5,144 bases of DNA from Acidobacteriaceae bacterium (GTDB lineage: Bacteria; Acidobacteriota; Terriglobia; Terriglobales; Acidobacteriaceae). Below the pieces are notes generated by a model, which searched no databases, was not told where the DNA came from, and saw only the letters and a list, made by a program, of their open reading frames with translations. A program made the position numbers and the translations under genes. This document shows, one piece after another, positions 1 to 5,144 of the stretch (its first letter is position 1; each line of letters opens with the position of its first letter). Location: contig PKXI01000131.1 in assembly GCA_003133425.1 (NCBI GenBank), positions 10,537-15,680 on the forward strand. The letters run 5' to 3'.

Positions 1-500
1 TGCATCATGTCCTTGTCGCCGGAGACGATGAAGACCTCGTGCGCATGTTCGGCGGCTTGGCGGGCGAGGGTGCCGATTACGTCGTCGGCTTCAAAACCCA
101 CTGCCTCGAGAATGGGAATGCGCAGGGCTTCGAGGGCGCGACGGATGTAGGGAATCTGGCGGCGGAGGTCCTCGGGCATTGCCTCGCGGTTGGCCTTGTA
201 GCCCTCGTAACTTACTTCGTCGAAGCTCTGAGTCTTCGAGTTCCACTTGCGGAGGGGGCCCATGGTGCGCGCGCGCTCGTCGCGAAAGACTTCGCCGCTC
301 ATGTCGAAGACTGCGGCAAAGTAGTGGGGCGAAAAGTCCTGGCGCAGCTTCTTGATCATGTTCACGAAGACGTAGGTGGCCGCCGTGGGCAGGCCGCCTC
401 GGGTGGACATGGGGCGGCTGCGCTGCATTGCGTGGTAGGCACGGAAGATGAACGACATGGTGTCGAGCAGGAAGACGGGCGGTTTGGCTTGGTCTGTCAC
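1..500 (-). CDS. polA: DNA polymerase I, N-terminal 5'-3' exonuclease domain (partial, cut by window edge)
   Basis: Reading leftward from a GTG at 500-498, an uninterrupted frame of 166 codons runs off the window's left edge. It matches the 5' nuclease (FEN-like) domain of DNA polymerase I, which removes RNA primers and damaged strands in replication and repair. All acidic metal ligands of this part of the fold are visible: D13 (FLLD), D66 (AVFD), E137/D139/D140 (GFEADD) and D162/D164 (GDKD). Other family motifs are FRAYHAM (19-25), FRDE (72-75), YKANR (101-105) and ADDVIGTLA (138-146). Between FRDE and YKANR there are 25 residues where E. coli Pol I, from memory, has four. An in-frame TGA at 549-551 bounds the start. 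The GTG has only a weak GGAA upstream; ATG at residue 15 would lose D13 and is unlikely. The polymerase part lies outside, so a stand-alone 5' nuclease cannot be excluded, but full polA is more likely. Confidence 0.9.
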   Translation of the reverse strand, partial: MTDQAKPPVFLLDTMSFIFRAYHAMQRSRPMSTRGGLPTAATYVFVNMIKKLRQDFSPHYFAAVFDMSGEVFRDERARTMGPLRKWNSKTQSFDEVSYEGYKANREAMPEDLRRQIPYIRRALEALRIPILEAVGFEADDVIGTLARQAAEHAHEVFIVSGDKDMM

Positions 501-540
501 GGTTCCGAGTTTAGCAGGGGGAGAGAGACGGCTTCTAGCT

Positions 541-603
541 TTCAGCTCTCAGTTTTCAGTTTTCAGTTCTCAGTTTTCAGTTCTCAGTTCTCAGTTCTCA
601 GTA
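541..603. repeat. Tandem heptamer repeat, nine units of YTCAGTT
   Basis: Nine back-to-back 7-bp units can be phased exactly at 541, 548, 555, 562, 569, 576, 583, 590 and 597. The core TCAGTT is constant except in the first unit (TCAGCT) and the last (TCAGTA). The first base switches between T and C in the order T,C,T,T,C,T,C,C,C. The flanking bases 534-540 (TCTAGCT) look like a decayed further unit. On the polA coding strand it reads as AACTGAR repeats, ending 41 bp before the polA start. Similar arrays occur between genes in Acidobacteria and, as short tandemly repeated sequences, in cyanobacteria; that comparison is from memory. Confidence 0.9.
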
Positions 604-692
604 TTCTGATTTTGCGGGCTGGGTGCGGGCTTGTTCCGTTCTGCGCGGTGCTTTGTTTCATTCTTTTGGCAGGTCAGCTCCCACTTCGCGGG

Positions 693-716
693 AGTTAGCA
701 AGTCAGCGAGTCAGCG
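693..716. repeat. Short 8-bp tandem repeat (AGTCAGCG)
   Basis: Three consecutive 8-bp units read AGTTAGCA (693-700), AGTCAGCG (701-708) and AGTCAGCG (709-716). A diverged fourth, GGTCTGTG, may follow at 717-724. It lies downstream of queA and differs in period from the heptamer array about 90 bp away. Function is unknown; slippage in non-coding DNA is enough to explain it. Confidence 0.6.
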
Positions 717-776
717 GGTCTGTGCGAGGGGTGAGGGCGCTGCTGGAGATCAATCTCACGAAAATGAGGCGTTCTG

Positions 777-1877
777 TCACTGGATAAACATGCAATCGCC
801 GTAGCTGAAAAAACGGTACTTGTCGTGGACGGCGTGGCGGTAGGCGGCGAGTACGCGCTCGCGGCCGGCAAACGCGCTCACCAGCATCAGGAGGCTGGAT
901 TGGGGGAGGTGGAAATTGGTCAGCAGGGCGTTGACCAGGCGGAATTGGAAGCCGGGCGAGATGAAGATTTCTGTTGCGCCGGCGTGGGGCTTGAGTTCGC
1001 CGTCCCCCGCCTGCAGGGCGGCCGCCGCGGCGGCTTCCAGCGTGCGGACTACCGTGGTGCCGACGGCAACGATCCTTCTTCCTTCTCTGACGGCGCGATT
1101 GATGGCGTCGGCTGTTGAGGCGCTCAGCGTGTAGCGCTCGTGATGAAGTTTTACTTCCTCCAGCTTTTCGACGCGAAGGGGGGCGAACGTGCCCAGGCCT
1201 ACATGCAATGTGACGCGCGTAACTTCTACGCCATTGGCGGTGAGCGCATCGAGTGTCTCTGGGGTGAAGTGCAGGCCGGCTGTGGGTGCGGCTACCGAGC
1301 CCAGTTCGCGTGAGAAGACGGTCTGGTAACGCTCGCGATCCTCGATCGCGTCGTCGCGCCGGATGTAGGGCGGGAGGGGCATGTGTCCGATGCGGTCGAG
1401 AATAGCGAAGAAATCATCAACTGGCGAGAACTGGAGTAGCCGTTCGCCAAATTGGCCCCGCTCGAGGACTTCTGCTTCGAGTAGGATTTCGCCCGAGGGC
1501 GCGGGGAAGATGAGCCGTTCGCCGATTGCGACCTTTCTGCCCGGGCGAACGAGGGCGCGCCAGAGGTTTTCGCCGACAGGTTCGGTGAGCATTACTTCGA
1601 TGCGGCCAGTTGGTTTCTCGTGGTCGCGAAGCAGGGTGCGGCGGGCGTAGAGGCGTGCCGGGATCACGCGACTGTCGTTGAGAACTAGCAGGTCGCCGGG
1701 CCGGAGAAGCGTTGGGAAGTCTGCAAAGGTTGAGTCCCGCAAATCGCCAGAGGCACGATCAAGCACTAACATGCGGCTCGCGCCGCGCTGTGCTGGGGGC
1801 TGCTGCGCAATCAGTTCCGGGGGCAGATCGAAATCGAAGTCGGAGACAAGCAGCCCGCTTGTGGCTTCCCTGCTCAC
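777..1877 (-). CDS. queA: S-adenosylmethionine:tRNA ribosyltransferase-isomerase QueA
   Basis: QueA transfers and isomerises the ribosyl part of S-adenosylmethionine onto 7-aminomethyl-7-deazaguanine at tRNA position 34, forming epoxyqueuosine, the next-to-last step of queuosine synthesis in the cytoplasm. The 366-residue product is close to the usual length (about 350) and carries family motifs throughout: [14 protein letters not shown] (12-25), [14 protein letters not shown] (63-76), [11 protein letters not shown] (164-174), the strongly conserved [13 protein letters not shown] (193-205), [10 protein letters not shown] (225-234), [10 protein letters not shown] (272-281), [19 protein letters not shown] (318-336) and C-terminal [12 protein letters not shown] (354-365). 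The GTG start overlaps the upstream acyltransferase stop as GTGA. AGAAGG (1885-1890) lies 7 nt ahead, and no other start is suitably placed, so translation is probably coupled. No terminator is evident after the stop. No other queuosine gene lies in the window. Confidence 0.98.
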   Translation of the reverse strand: MSREATSGLLVSDFDFDLPPELIAQQPPAQRGASRMLVLDRASGDLRDSTFADFPTLLRPGDLLVLNDSRVIPARLYARRTLLRDHEKPTGRIEVMLTEPVGENLWRALVRPGRKVAIGERLIFPAPSGEILLEAEVLERGQFGERLLQFSPVDDFFAILDRIGHMPLPPYIRRDDAIEDRERYQTVFSRELGSVAAPTAGLHFTPETLDALTANGVEVTRVTLHVGLGTFAPLRVEKLEEVKLHHERYTLSASTADAINRAVREGRRIVAVGTTVVRTLEAAAAAALQAGDGELKPHAGATEIFISPGFQFRLVNALLTNFHLPQSSLLMLVSAFAGRERVLAAYRHAVHDKYRFFSYGDCMFIQ

Positions 1878-2620
1878 GGCTGGGCCTTCTTGAAGTGCTG
1901 GAGCGCCCGCAGGCGCGCACGTTCAATCGCAGCGTTCAACTCTTCGCGCTTTTGTTCAAGCTGTTGCTCGGGGAGATTGGCCGGGACATGGGTCCATTGC
2001 GCCCAACTGACCACGATCCGCGTGAATGGCTTGGGTACCAGGAAGTGGTCCCAGGAGCGCATCGCCCAGGCGTGCTCGGGCTCGAGGTGGAAGGCACCGA
2101 TCTCTGCGCCAGTCATCTGCGCGAGCTTGATGGGTCCCATCTTGGTGCGATAGATGGGCCCACGCGGTCCGTCGGCGGTGAAGATCGCGGGGCCACCGGC
2201 TTCGATTACGCTCCTGAGCCCAAGCAGTCCCTCGCGGGCGCCACGGGAACTGGACCCGCGCACGGCACGGAAGCCGAACAGTCCGAGAACTCGGGTGATC
2301 AATTCGCCGTCGAAGCTCTGGCTGATGAGGATTGTGGCGTGGGTGCGGCGGAAATAGACGGTGCATGGCAGCACGCACTGGTGCCAGAAGCAAAAGATCC
2401 GCGCGCCCGCGCCGGCGCCGTACAAGAGAGGAACGACGCCTTCTTCGGCGATTTCCTCAAAGCGCCAGGTGAGACCGATGAGAGAAAACATTGCCCAGAC
2501 GACGCGCGGAATCACGGCCAAGGCTATGCGTTGGCCAAATGTGAAATGTGGTCTCCCAGGTTTCTCCGTCGCGGCGGACGAGACCTGGGGCACGCGATCT
2601 GATGTGGGGCCAGTGGTCAC
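1874..2620 (-). CDS. DUF374-type lysophospholipid acyltransferase family protein
   Basis: The 248-residue product fits the DUF374 branch of the lysophospholipid acyltransferase-like superfamily, which moves acyl chains onto lipid acceptors at the membrane; some members are lipid A secondary acyltransferases (from memory). Visible motifs are FWH (78-80), [16 protein letters not shown] (97-112), [12 protein letters not shown] (116-127), FTADGPRGP (147-155) and [11 protein letters not shown] (189-199). A hydrophobic stretch at about 33-51 may anchor the N-terminus in the membrane; the last 30 residues are charged and helical-looking ([20 protein letters not shown]). The first 25 residues are polar and unconserved-looking. 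The GTG at 2620-2618 is the first start after an in-frame stop at 2719-2717; its ribosome site is weak (GAG, 3 nt away), so a start a few codons later is possible. The gene overlaps queA by 4 bp. The acceptor lipid cannot be told from the sequence. Confidence 0.88.
   Translation of the reverse strand: MTTGPTSDRVPQVSSAATEKPGRPHFTFGQRIALAVIPRVVWAMFSLIGLTWRFEEIAEEGVVPLLYGAGAGARIFCFWHQCVLPCTVYFRRTHATILISQSFDGELITRVLGLFGFRAVRGSSSRGAREGLLGLRSVIEAGGPAIFTADGPRGPIYRTKMGPIKLAQMTGAEIGAFHLEPEHAWAMRSWDHFLVPKPFTRIVVSWAQWTHVPANLPEQQLEQKREELNAAIERARLRALQHFKKAQP
1885..1890 (-). promoter_or_regulatory. Ribosome binding site of queA
   Basis: On the minus strand AGAAGG sits 7 nt before the GTG of queA, inside the last codons of the upstream acyltransferase gene. 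It supports the GTG at 1877-1875, which no nearby ATG competes with, and reinitiation at the GTGA junction. Confidence 0.65.
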
Positions 2621-2631
2621 TTTCTCGATTC

Positions 2632-2680
2632 TAGCGGAGTAGGCGATGTTCGCGCGGTTAGCGGAGTTGGCGCGGTTGCG
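2632..2680. repeat. Imperfect 27-bp-period direct duplication
   Basis: TAGCGGAGTAGGCG (2632-2645) recurs as TAGCGGAGTTGGCG (2659-2672) with one mismatch. The similarity continues for a few bases, giving 16 matches over 19 positions. GCGGTT also recurs nearby (2654-2659 and 2672-2677). The copies lie just upstream of the acyltransferase start, where its promoter or leader would be. They may be operator-like sites, or simply a local duplication. Confidence 0.5.
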
Positions 2681-2707
2681 AGAGGTCCCGAAACGAAGCC
2701 AACATTC

Positions 2708-2768
2708 CCTCAGGGGCTAAAGCCCACGTCGATATTGTGGAGTTTGCGTACGGGCTCAAGCCCGTACC
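2708..2768. repeat. Paired palindromic (REP-like) intergenic element
   Basis: Two hairpins of the same design stand about 22 bp apart. The first is GGGCT (2714-2718) and AGCCC (2721-2725) around AA. The second is the 8-bp GTACGGGC (2748-2755) and GCCCGTAC (2760-2767) with loop TCAA, which can close one more T-A pair. Both share the core GGGCTnAAGCCC. From memory, sequences beginning CCTCAGGGGCTAAAGCCC and ending in a second GGGCT/AGCCC palindrome are scattered between genes in Acidobacteria and some other phyla, much like REP/BIME elements. It follows the permease gene, so it could protect or end that transcript, but no T-run follows the stems on either strand. Confidence 0.7.
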
Positions 2769-2794
2769 CTCCCCGAGTCGAGCTTCTTTCGAGC

Positions 2795-4042
2795 TCATGA
2801 GTAGCGAAGCCAGCGCAGCACTTCAGGGAGTGTTGCGCGCTTGCCATACATCAGGATGCCGACGCGGTAGAGACGCGAGGAGAACCAGAGGACGCCCCAA
2901 ATCGTGAGTACGAGCAGGATTACCGAGAGAGCAATCTGCCAGAACGGAACAACGGTCATGCCCATCCTCGAGATCATGGTATAGGGCGAGGTGAGCGGAA
3001 AGATCGTTGCAGCAATGCTCCAGGCGGAGTTGGGGTCGTTGAACATTACCGGAAGAAGGCCCATGCTTGTGTAGAGCGGAACGATGGCCACCCACATGAA
3101 CTTCTGCAGATCCTGTGCGGATTCGCAGGTAGCCGCCAGACCCGAAAAGATGGCGCTGAAGAGAGCGAATCCCAACACAAAATAGATGGGAAAGAAGATG
3201 CCCTCGGCCCAGGAGAAGTGGATGGCGATGTCTCCGGTGAGCAGCGCGGCAGCCAGCGTGGTGCCCATGAACAGCGAGGCCGCCACCACCCAAATGGCGA
3301 TCTGCGTGATGCCGACACCGCCTACTCCCAGTAACTTGCCGGCGAGAAGATCGCTGGGTTTGACCACGGCGAGCATCACCTCGAAGATACGCGAGGTCTT
3401 CTCTTCGATAATGGCCCGGGCCACGTCGAGCCCATAGAGCATGATGGGAAGGGAGAGCATGATCAGCATGAGAGTCGCCTTGATGACGGTCACGCTTCCG
3501 TTGCTCTTGCCGATCTTTCCATCCTTATTCAGTTGCAAAGCCTCGATGGAAACTTTGGCGAGCATCTTGTCGGCCTCTGCCTGGGTCATGCCGCTGCCGA
3601 TCATCCGCTCGTTAATAACCCCGCGATTCAACGCGCTCTGGAGGCGTCCGAACTGGTTGCCTTCAGCGGCGGAGAGCGAAATAACGGTAGCCGTGATCTT
3701 TTGGGGATCGGAGGAATCGATGGCAAGAACGCCGTCGATCTGCTTGGCGCGCACCAGCTTTTGCAATTCTTCGCGCTGCTCGCTGCTAGCGGGCGCCGTT
3801 ACGTCCACCGAGTAATGAGCGTCTTTGTCGTCGAGCATTTGCTGCCGAACCTGGTTGGCAAGAAATGCGTCATCGGCCACGATAGCAAAGCGCCTGCCTT
3901 CTTTGGCCTTGTGGTCCATGTAGTAGCTGAAGGCCAGCAGTGCGGCAATCAAAAGGGGCAGGGCGATGGTGGAGATTTTGAAGGCGCGGCCGCGAATCTG
4001 TTCCAGATACTCACGCCTGGCAATCAGAAGCATGTTACTCAT
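2795..4042 (-). CDS. ABC-2 type transporter permease, NatB/YhaP-like
   Basis: This 415-residue protein is the membrane half of an ABC exporter of the NatB/YhaP class (ABC2_membrane_3-like). The N-terminus, LLIARREYLEQIRGRAF (5-21), leads into a first membrane helix at about 23-42. An extracytoplasmic domain of about 140 residues follows (about 45-185). At least five to six more hydrophobic segments lie near 188-207, 243-268, 282-304, 315-334, 341-357 and 366-388. Between the first two of these is the family's cytoplasmic signature, IIEEKTSRIFEVMLAVVKPS (211-230), followed by LLAGKLLG (232-239). The ATG at 4042-4040 overlaps the ATPase stop by 8 bp. TAGGAG (4052-4057) stands 9 nt ahead and favours this ATG over the one at residue 4. 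NatB homologues export sodium or respond to antibiotics and membrane stress, but the substrate here is unknown. Confidence 0.93.
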   Translation of the reverse strand: MSNMLLIARREYLEQIRGRAFKISTIALPLLIAALLAFSYYMDHKAKEGRRFAIVADDAFLANQVRQQMLDDKDAHYSVDVTAPASSEQREELQKLVRAKQIDGVLAIDSSDPQKITATVISLSAAEGNQFGRLQSALNRGVINERMIGSGMTQAEADKMLAKVSIEALQLNKDGKIGKSNGSVTVIKATLMLIMLSLPIMLYGLDVARAIIEEKTSRIFEVMLAVVKPSDLLAGKLLGVGGVGITQIAIWVVAASLFMGTTLAAALLTGDIAIHFSWAEGIFFPIYFVLGFALFSAIFSGLAATCESAQDLQKFMWVAIVPLYTSMGLLPVMFNDPNSAWSIAATIFPLTSPYTMISRMGMTVVPFWQIALSVILLVLTIWGVLWFSSRLYRVGILMYGKRATLPEVLRWLRYS

Positions 4043-4937
4043 TGGCCTTGGCTCCTACGGTCTTAATGAATATTTCTTCGAGGGACGGCTCGACCAGTTC
4101 GAAGCGATAGATGGTAGCCATTGAGGCGGCCTGGTGCAACAGCTTTTGCGCGTCGCCGCGCGGCTTGAGCCGAATTTCGGCGTGTCCGGAGAAATTCTTC
4201 GCCTCTGCGATTTCGTCACTTTTCAGGAAGGCCGAATCGCCTTCGAACTCGACGATCACATGGTTGCGTTCATAGCGGCTCTTGATCTCGCGCATCTTAC
4301 CTTCAAGCACAGCCTCGCCGTTGTTGATGAGGCAGATGGCATCGCAGAGCTTTTCCACCTGGTCCATGCGGTGGGTTGAGAACAGGATGGCATTGCCCTT
4401 GTCTTTAAGCTCTAGCAGGGTTCTCTCGACCAGCACCGCATTCACGGGATCGAGGCCGCTGAAGGGCTCATCCATGACAATGAGGCCCGGTTCATGAAGC
4501 AGGCACGAGATGAACTGGATCTTCTGCTGCATGCCCTTGGAGAGCTCTTCGGTCTTCTTTTGCAGCGAGTCGGCAATCTCCATGCGCTCCGCCCACCCGG
4601 TGGCCCGTTTGCGCGCGTCATCATGGGCAAGCCCATGCAACTGGCCAAAGAAGACCAGTTGCTCAATGACCTTCATCTTCTTGTAGAGGCCGCGCTCTTC
4701 AGGCAGATAGCCGACGCGCTCCAGGCTCTTGCGATCGAACGGCTTCCCAAAGAGGCTGATCCGGCCCGTGTCAGGAATCGTGATGCCCATCATCATGCGA
4801 ATGGAACTGGTTTTGCCTGCTCCGTTCGGACCGAGCAAGCCGAACATCTGGCCTGCATCGATGGAGAGGCTCAGGTTATTGACAGCGACCTTGTTCTCGT
4901 AGGCCTTCGTAACACCTGAAAGTTCAACAACTGGCAT
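4035..4937 (-). CDS. ABC transporter ATP-binding protein, NatA/YhaQ-like
   Basis: This is the ATPase that powers the permease encoded next to it. It starts at ATG 4937-4935 (300 residues), where GGGAG (4943-4947) stands 5 nt ahead and the protein begins MPVVELSGVTKAY. An in-frame ATG seven codons earlier (4958) has no usable ribosome site. In numbering from that longer form: Walker A is GPNGAGKT (43-50); the Q-loop region is GYLPEERGLYKKM (83-95), with Glu where most ABC proteins have Gln; the signature is LSKGMQQK (139-146) instead of LSGGQ; Walker B is LIVMDEP (159-165) with catalytic E164; the D-loop is SGLD (167-170); and the H-loop is H196 in FSTHRMDQVE. A C-terminal domain at about 230-300, ending EPSLEEIFIKTV, resembles DUF4162. 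The PEERGLY and LSKGMQQK variants are normal in NatA-like exporters, so the enzyme is probably active. The stop TAA lies inside the permease start region, giving tight coupling. Confidence 0.95.
   Translation of the reverse strand: MPVVELSGVTKAYENKVAVNNLSLSIDAGQMFGLLGPNGAGKTSSIRMMMGITIPDTGRISLFGKPFDRKSLERVGYLPEERGLYKKMKVIEQLVFFGQLHGLAHDDARKRATGWAERMEIADSLQKKTEELSKGMQQKIQFISCLLHEPGLIVMDEPFSGLDPVNAVLVERTLLELKDKGNAILFSTHRMDQVEKLCDAICLINNGEAVLEGKMREIKSRYERNHVIVEFEGDSAFLKSDEIAEAKNFSGHAEIRLKPRGDAQKLLHQAASMATIYRFELVEPSLEEIFIKTVGAKANE
4052..4057 (-). promoter_or_regulatory. Ribosome binding site of the ABC permease
   Basis: TAGGAG on the minus strand lies 9 nt before the permease ATG and within the end of the ATPase reading frame. 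It is the strongest ribosome site in the window. It picks the ATG at 4042 over the second ATG at 4033, which would be 18 nt away. Confidence 0.75.
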
Positions 4938-4942
4938 GAATT

Positions 4943-4947
4943 CTCCC
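4943..4947 (-). promoter_or_regulatory. Ribosome binding site that decides the ATPase start
   Basis: GGGAG on the minus strand is 5 nt before ATG 4937. The upstream in-frame ATG at 4958 has only an AGG touching the start codon. The shorter 300-residue form is therefore preferred, and it also begins where NatA-type proteins usually do. Confidence 0.65.
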
Positions 4948-4958
4948 GCCGCTTTCAT

Positions 4959-5144
4959 CCTGCAGATTGGCCATCGGCAAACCGAGGGAACGGTCTAAGA
5001 AGAAGTGTAGCAAAGGGGGTAGTTCGAAACCGGCCTGACTCTTTTACACGTTCCGGAGGTCCTTTTGCCGCACGATTCAGGGGTCGAACCCTCCGCAAAC
5101 ATCTCTCAGTACTACTAATGGGTGATTGGAGCGACCAAAGAGGC
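4959..5144. other. Region upstream of the ABC operon, no gene supported
   Basis: These 186 bp hold no convincing gene. On the minus strand TGC-TACACT (-10 hexamer at 5004-5009) resembles an extended -10 box and would give a leader of about 60 nt before the ATPase, but no good -35 box lies 16-18 bp further up (CGGTTT-like at best). A loose inverted repeat, CGGAGG (5054-5059) with CCTCCG (5090-5095), encloses a small AGGG/CCCT stem (5079-5082 and 5089-5092). It may be a leader or terminator structure, but it has no T-run. The promoter reading is tentative. Confidence 0.3.

Larger units (their letters stand above)
501..776. other. Intergenic gap between queA and polA, repeat-bearing
   Basis: This 276-bp stretch separates the queA stop from the polA start. 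It holds two unrelated short tandem repeats (693-716 and 541-603). A plus-strand open frame runs through most of it, but that frame is antisense to polA and its C-terminal part is only the repeat translated (FSFQFSVFSSQFSV-like), so it is not a gene. A weak hairpin, AGCTCCC (676-682) with GGGAGTT (690-696), has no T-run and is not a convincing terminator. No clear promoter for polA is visible. Confidence 0.7.

Noticed and set aside
508..513. TGC-TAAACT on the minus strand as an extended -10 box for polA
   Set aside because: It would start the transcript almost at the GTG, making it leaderless, and the expected -35 position reads AGAAGC, which is far from consensus.
39..698. Long plus-strand open frame of 219 codons
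   Set aside because: It lies antisense to the polA 5' nuclease frame, which has clear motifs, and its C-terminal part is the heptamer repeat translated. Such frames are common opposite GC-rich genes.
750..772. Small stems GAGA/TCTC and CTCA/TGAG after queA as a terminator
   Set aside because: The stems are 4-5 bp and mutually exclusive, and no T-run follows.
1712..2602. Plus-strand open frame of 296 codons
   Set aside because: It is antisense to both the acyltransferase and the 5' part of queA, has no recognisable domain, and both opposing genes are well supported.
2780..2796. GAGCT/AGCTC hairpin at the permease stop as a terminator
   Set aside because: The stem is only 5 bp, it includes the stop codon, and no T-run follows on the minus strand.
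3533..4066. Plus-strand open frame of 177 codons
   Set aside because: It mirrors the permease N-terminal half on the opposite strand and shows no family motif.
5079..5095. T-arm-like GGTCGAACCCTCCG, a possible tRNA or tmRNA 3' end or attachment site
   Set aside because: The stem does not form five pairs around a TTCGANN loop on either strand, and no acceptor stem, anticodon arm or CCA is nearby.
4995..5102. Minus-strand 35-codon frame starting MFAEGSTPES, upstream of the ABC ATPase
   Set aside because: It has no proper ribosome site, its composition is not gene-like, and it overlaps the candidate -10 box. A leader peptide cannot be excluded, but nothing supports it.

Overview
The window is a moderately GC-rich bacterial chromosome segment in which every supported gene reads leftward (minus strand). 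The most likely source is an acidobacterium of the Terriglobia/Koribacter/Solibacter type. This rests on the style of the DNA polymerase I N-terminus (LLDTMSFIFRAYHAM), a tandem heptamer array of the YTCAGTT kind, and a paired GGGCTnAAGCCC-type palindrome between genes. The assignment comes from remembered sequence style, not from a search.

In transcription order (right to left): (1) A two-gene ABC-2 exporter cassette of the NatA/NatB (YhaQ/YhaP) type, with the ATPase at 4937-4035 and the permease at 4042-2795. The two genes overlap by 8 bp, and the permease has a strong ribosome binding site inside the ATPase gene. (2) A 174-bp gap at 2621-2794 with two consecutive GGGC/GCCC hairpins and a short 27-bp-period duplication. 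(3) A DUF374-type lysophospholipid acyltransferase-like gene (2620-1874), coupled by a GTGA overlap to queA (1877-777), which makes the queuosine tRNA-modification enzyme. (4) A 276-bp gap at 501-776 with an 8-bp and a 7-bp tandem repeat. (5) The 5' end of polA (500-1), cut by the window edge, which encodes the 5'-3' nuclease domain of DNA polymerase I.

The ABC pair would work as one membrane exporter. The acyltransferase and queA share a message but have no obvious biochemical link, and polA is probably a separate unit. The right end (4959-5144) is probably the leader or promoter region of the ABC operon and has no supported gene.

I see no phage, insertion sequence, CRISPR array, RNA gene or defence-like system, and no clear candidate for an undescribed system. 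The points most worth a second look are a 21-residue insertion in the PolA nuclease domain relative to E. coli, the two repeat structures between genes, and the acyltransferase-queA coupling.
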